DNA of 26,430 nt. Source: Candidatus Zixiibacteriota bacterium (GTDB lineage Bacteria; Zixibacteria; MSB-5A5; SM23-73-2). This document shows, piece after piece, positions 26,194 to 26,430 of this stretch. The notes beneath the pieces are model-generated. The model was given only the letters and a program-made list of their open reading frames with translations, was not told the DNA's origin and did no database searches. Position numbers and translations under genes: made by a program. Each line of letters begins with the position of its first letter. The first letter of the stretch is position 1. The stretch spans positions 1 to 26,430 of the forward strand of contig JAUWYR010000033.1 of the NCBI GenBank assembly GCA_030615745.1. The letters are read 5' to 3'.

Positions 26194-26430
26194 ATGTTAC
26201 AAAAATTTTTCAAGGAGAGAGCTCCGGTCTCTTGATCCTTCGGATAACCAAGATAGCAAAAGAGCTTGGAGTTTCTCGTAAGACTTTCTATCGGTATCGA
26301 TCAAGAGATAAGTTTAAGCATCGCTTTGAAGCATATGACCGATAATGGATCCTGGTTTGTTAACAAGGATAAAGCCTTAACCCGGGTGCAGATGTTTCTT
26401 AAAGAGCAAGAGATTGGTCATATCAAGACC
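26194..26430 (+). pseudogene. Broken IS481-like transposase, partial at window edge
   Basis: A GGAGGT site precedes an ATG at 26194, but that frame stops after 13 codons (TGA at 26233). In another frame 26196-26345 encodes a helix-turn-helix (RITKIAKELGVSRKTFYRYR) and stops at 26343. From 26335, back in the first frame, MTDNGSWF...RVQMFLKEQEIGHIKT reads to the edge; DNG is the second catalytic-Asp region of the rve/DDE core. The HTH is thus joined almost directly to the middle of the catalytic domain, so an internal segment with the first Asp is deleted, and frameshifts are present. The family call (IS481/rve) is from motif style. The 26052-26193 stretch upstream shows nothing I can support. 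Confidence 0.7.

Overview
The window looks like chromosomal DNA of an AT-rich, Gram-negative-type (diderm) bacterium. The LptF/LptG pair implies an outer membrane with lipopolysaccharide. The secreted proteins (a gingipain-family C25 peptidase, C-terminal dockerin-type repeats of the form GDxNxDGxxNxxDxxYLANYL, and an 'ADSA'-repeat surface protein) recall uncultured lineages of the FCB group and neighbouring candidate phyla (Zixibacteria/WOR-3-like). That placement is an inference from protein style; no rRNA is present to test it.

Layout. 1-3976 (minus): the 5' part of a small secreted protein, a strong terminator, and a 1161-residue C25 peptidase with a dockerin tail. 4329-6804 (plus): lptF-lptG. 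6967-9431 (minus): a surface-protein gene followed by a small dockerin protein, then a repeat element in the 3' region and an intrinsic terminator. 9684-11418 (minus): a compact, partly overlapping three-gene unit of two unrecognised proteins and a PIN-domain nuclease. 11563-17428 (minus): a tightly packed run of a GNAT enzyme with a thioredoxin-like tail, two unknown membrane proteins joined by ATGA overlaps, a sugar-nucleotidyltransferase, metK and ahcY. 17676-20470 (minus): a STAS protein, mreB, and a YhaM-type HD exonuclease whose stop codon abuts the mreB start. 20471-21252: a large non-coding region rich in structure. 21253-25955 (plus): tRNA-Leu(UAG), tig, clpP, pyrE, engB and purA. 25962-26430: a terminator-bearing repeat and a broken IS481-like transposase.

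Functionally, most genes are core housekeeping: envelope biogenesis (lptFG, mreB), the SAM cycle (metK, ahcY), proteostasis (tig, clpP), nucleotide synthesis (pyrE, purA) and ribosome assembly (engB). The less ordinary material is (i) the PIN three-gene unit, (ii) the GNAT plus two-membrane-protein module, and (iii) the intergenic DNA. The intergenic DNA holds a multi-branched palindromic element at 20598-20729, a perfect-consensus promoter driving a short structured RNA candidate at about 21004-21088, a hairpin family with a compensatory base-pair change at 18298, 20863 and 25967, TGTCATTGC-type palindromic repeats, and several heptamer/octamer-like short tandem arrays.
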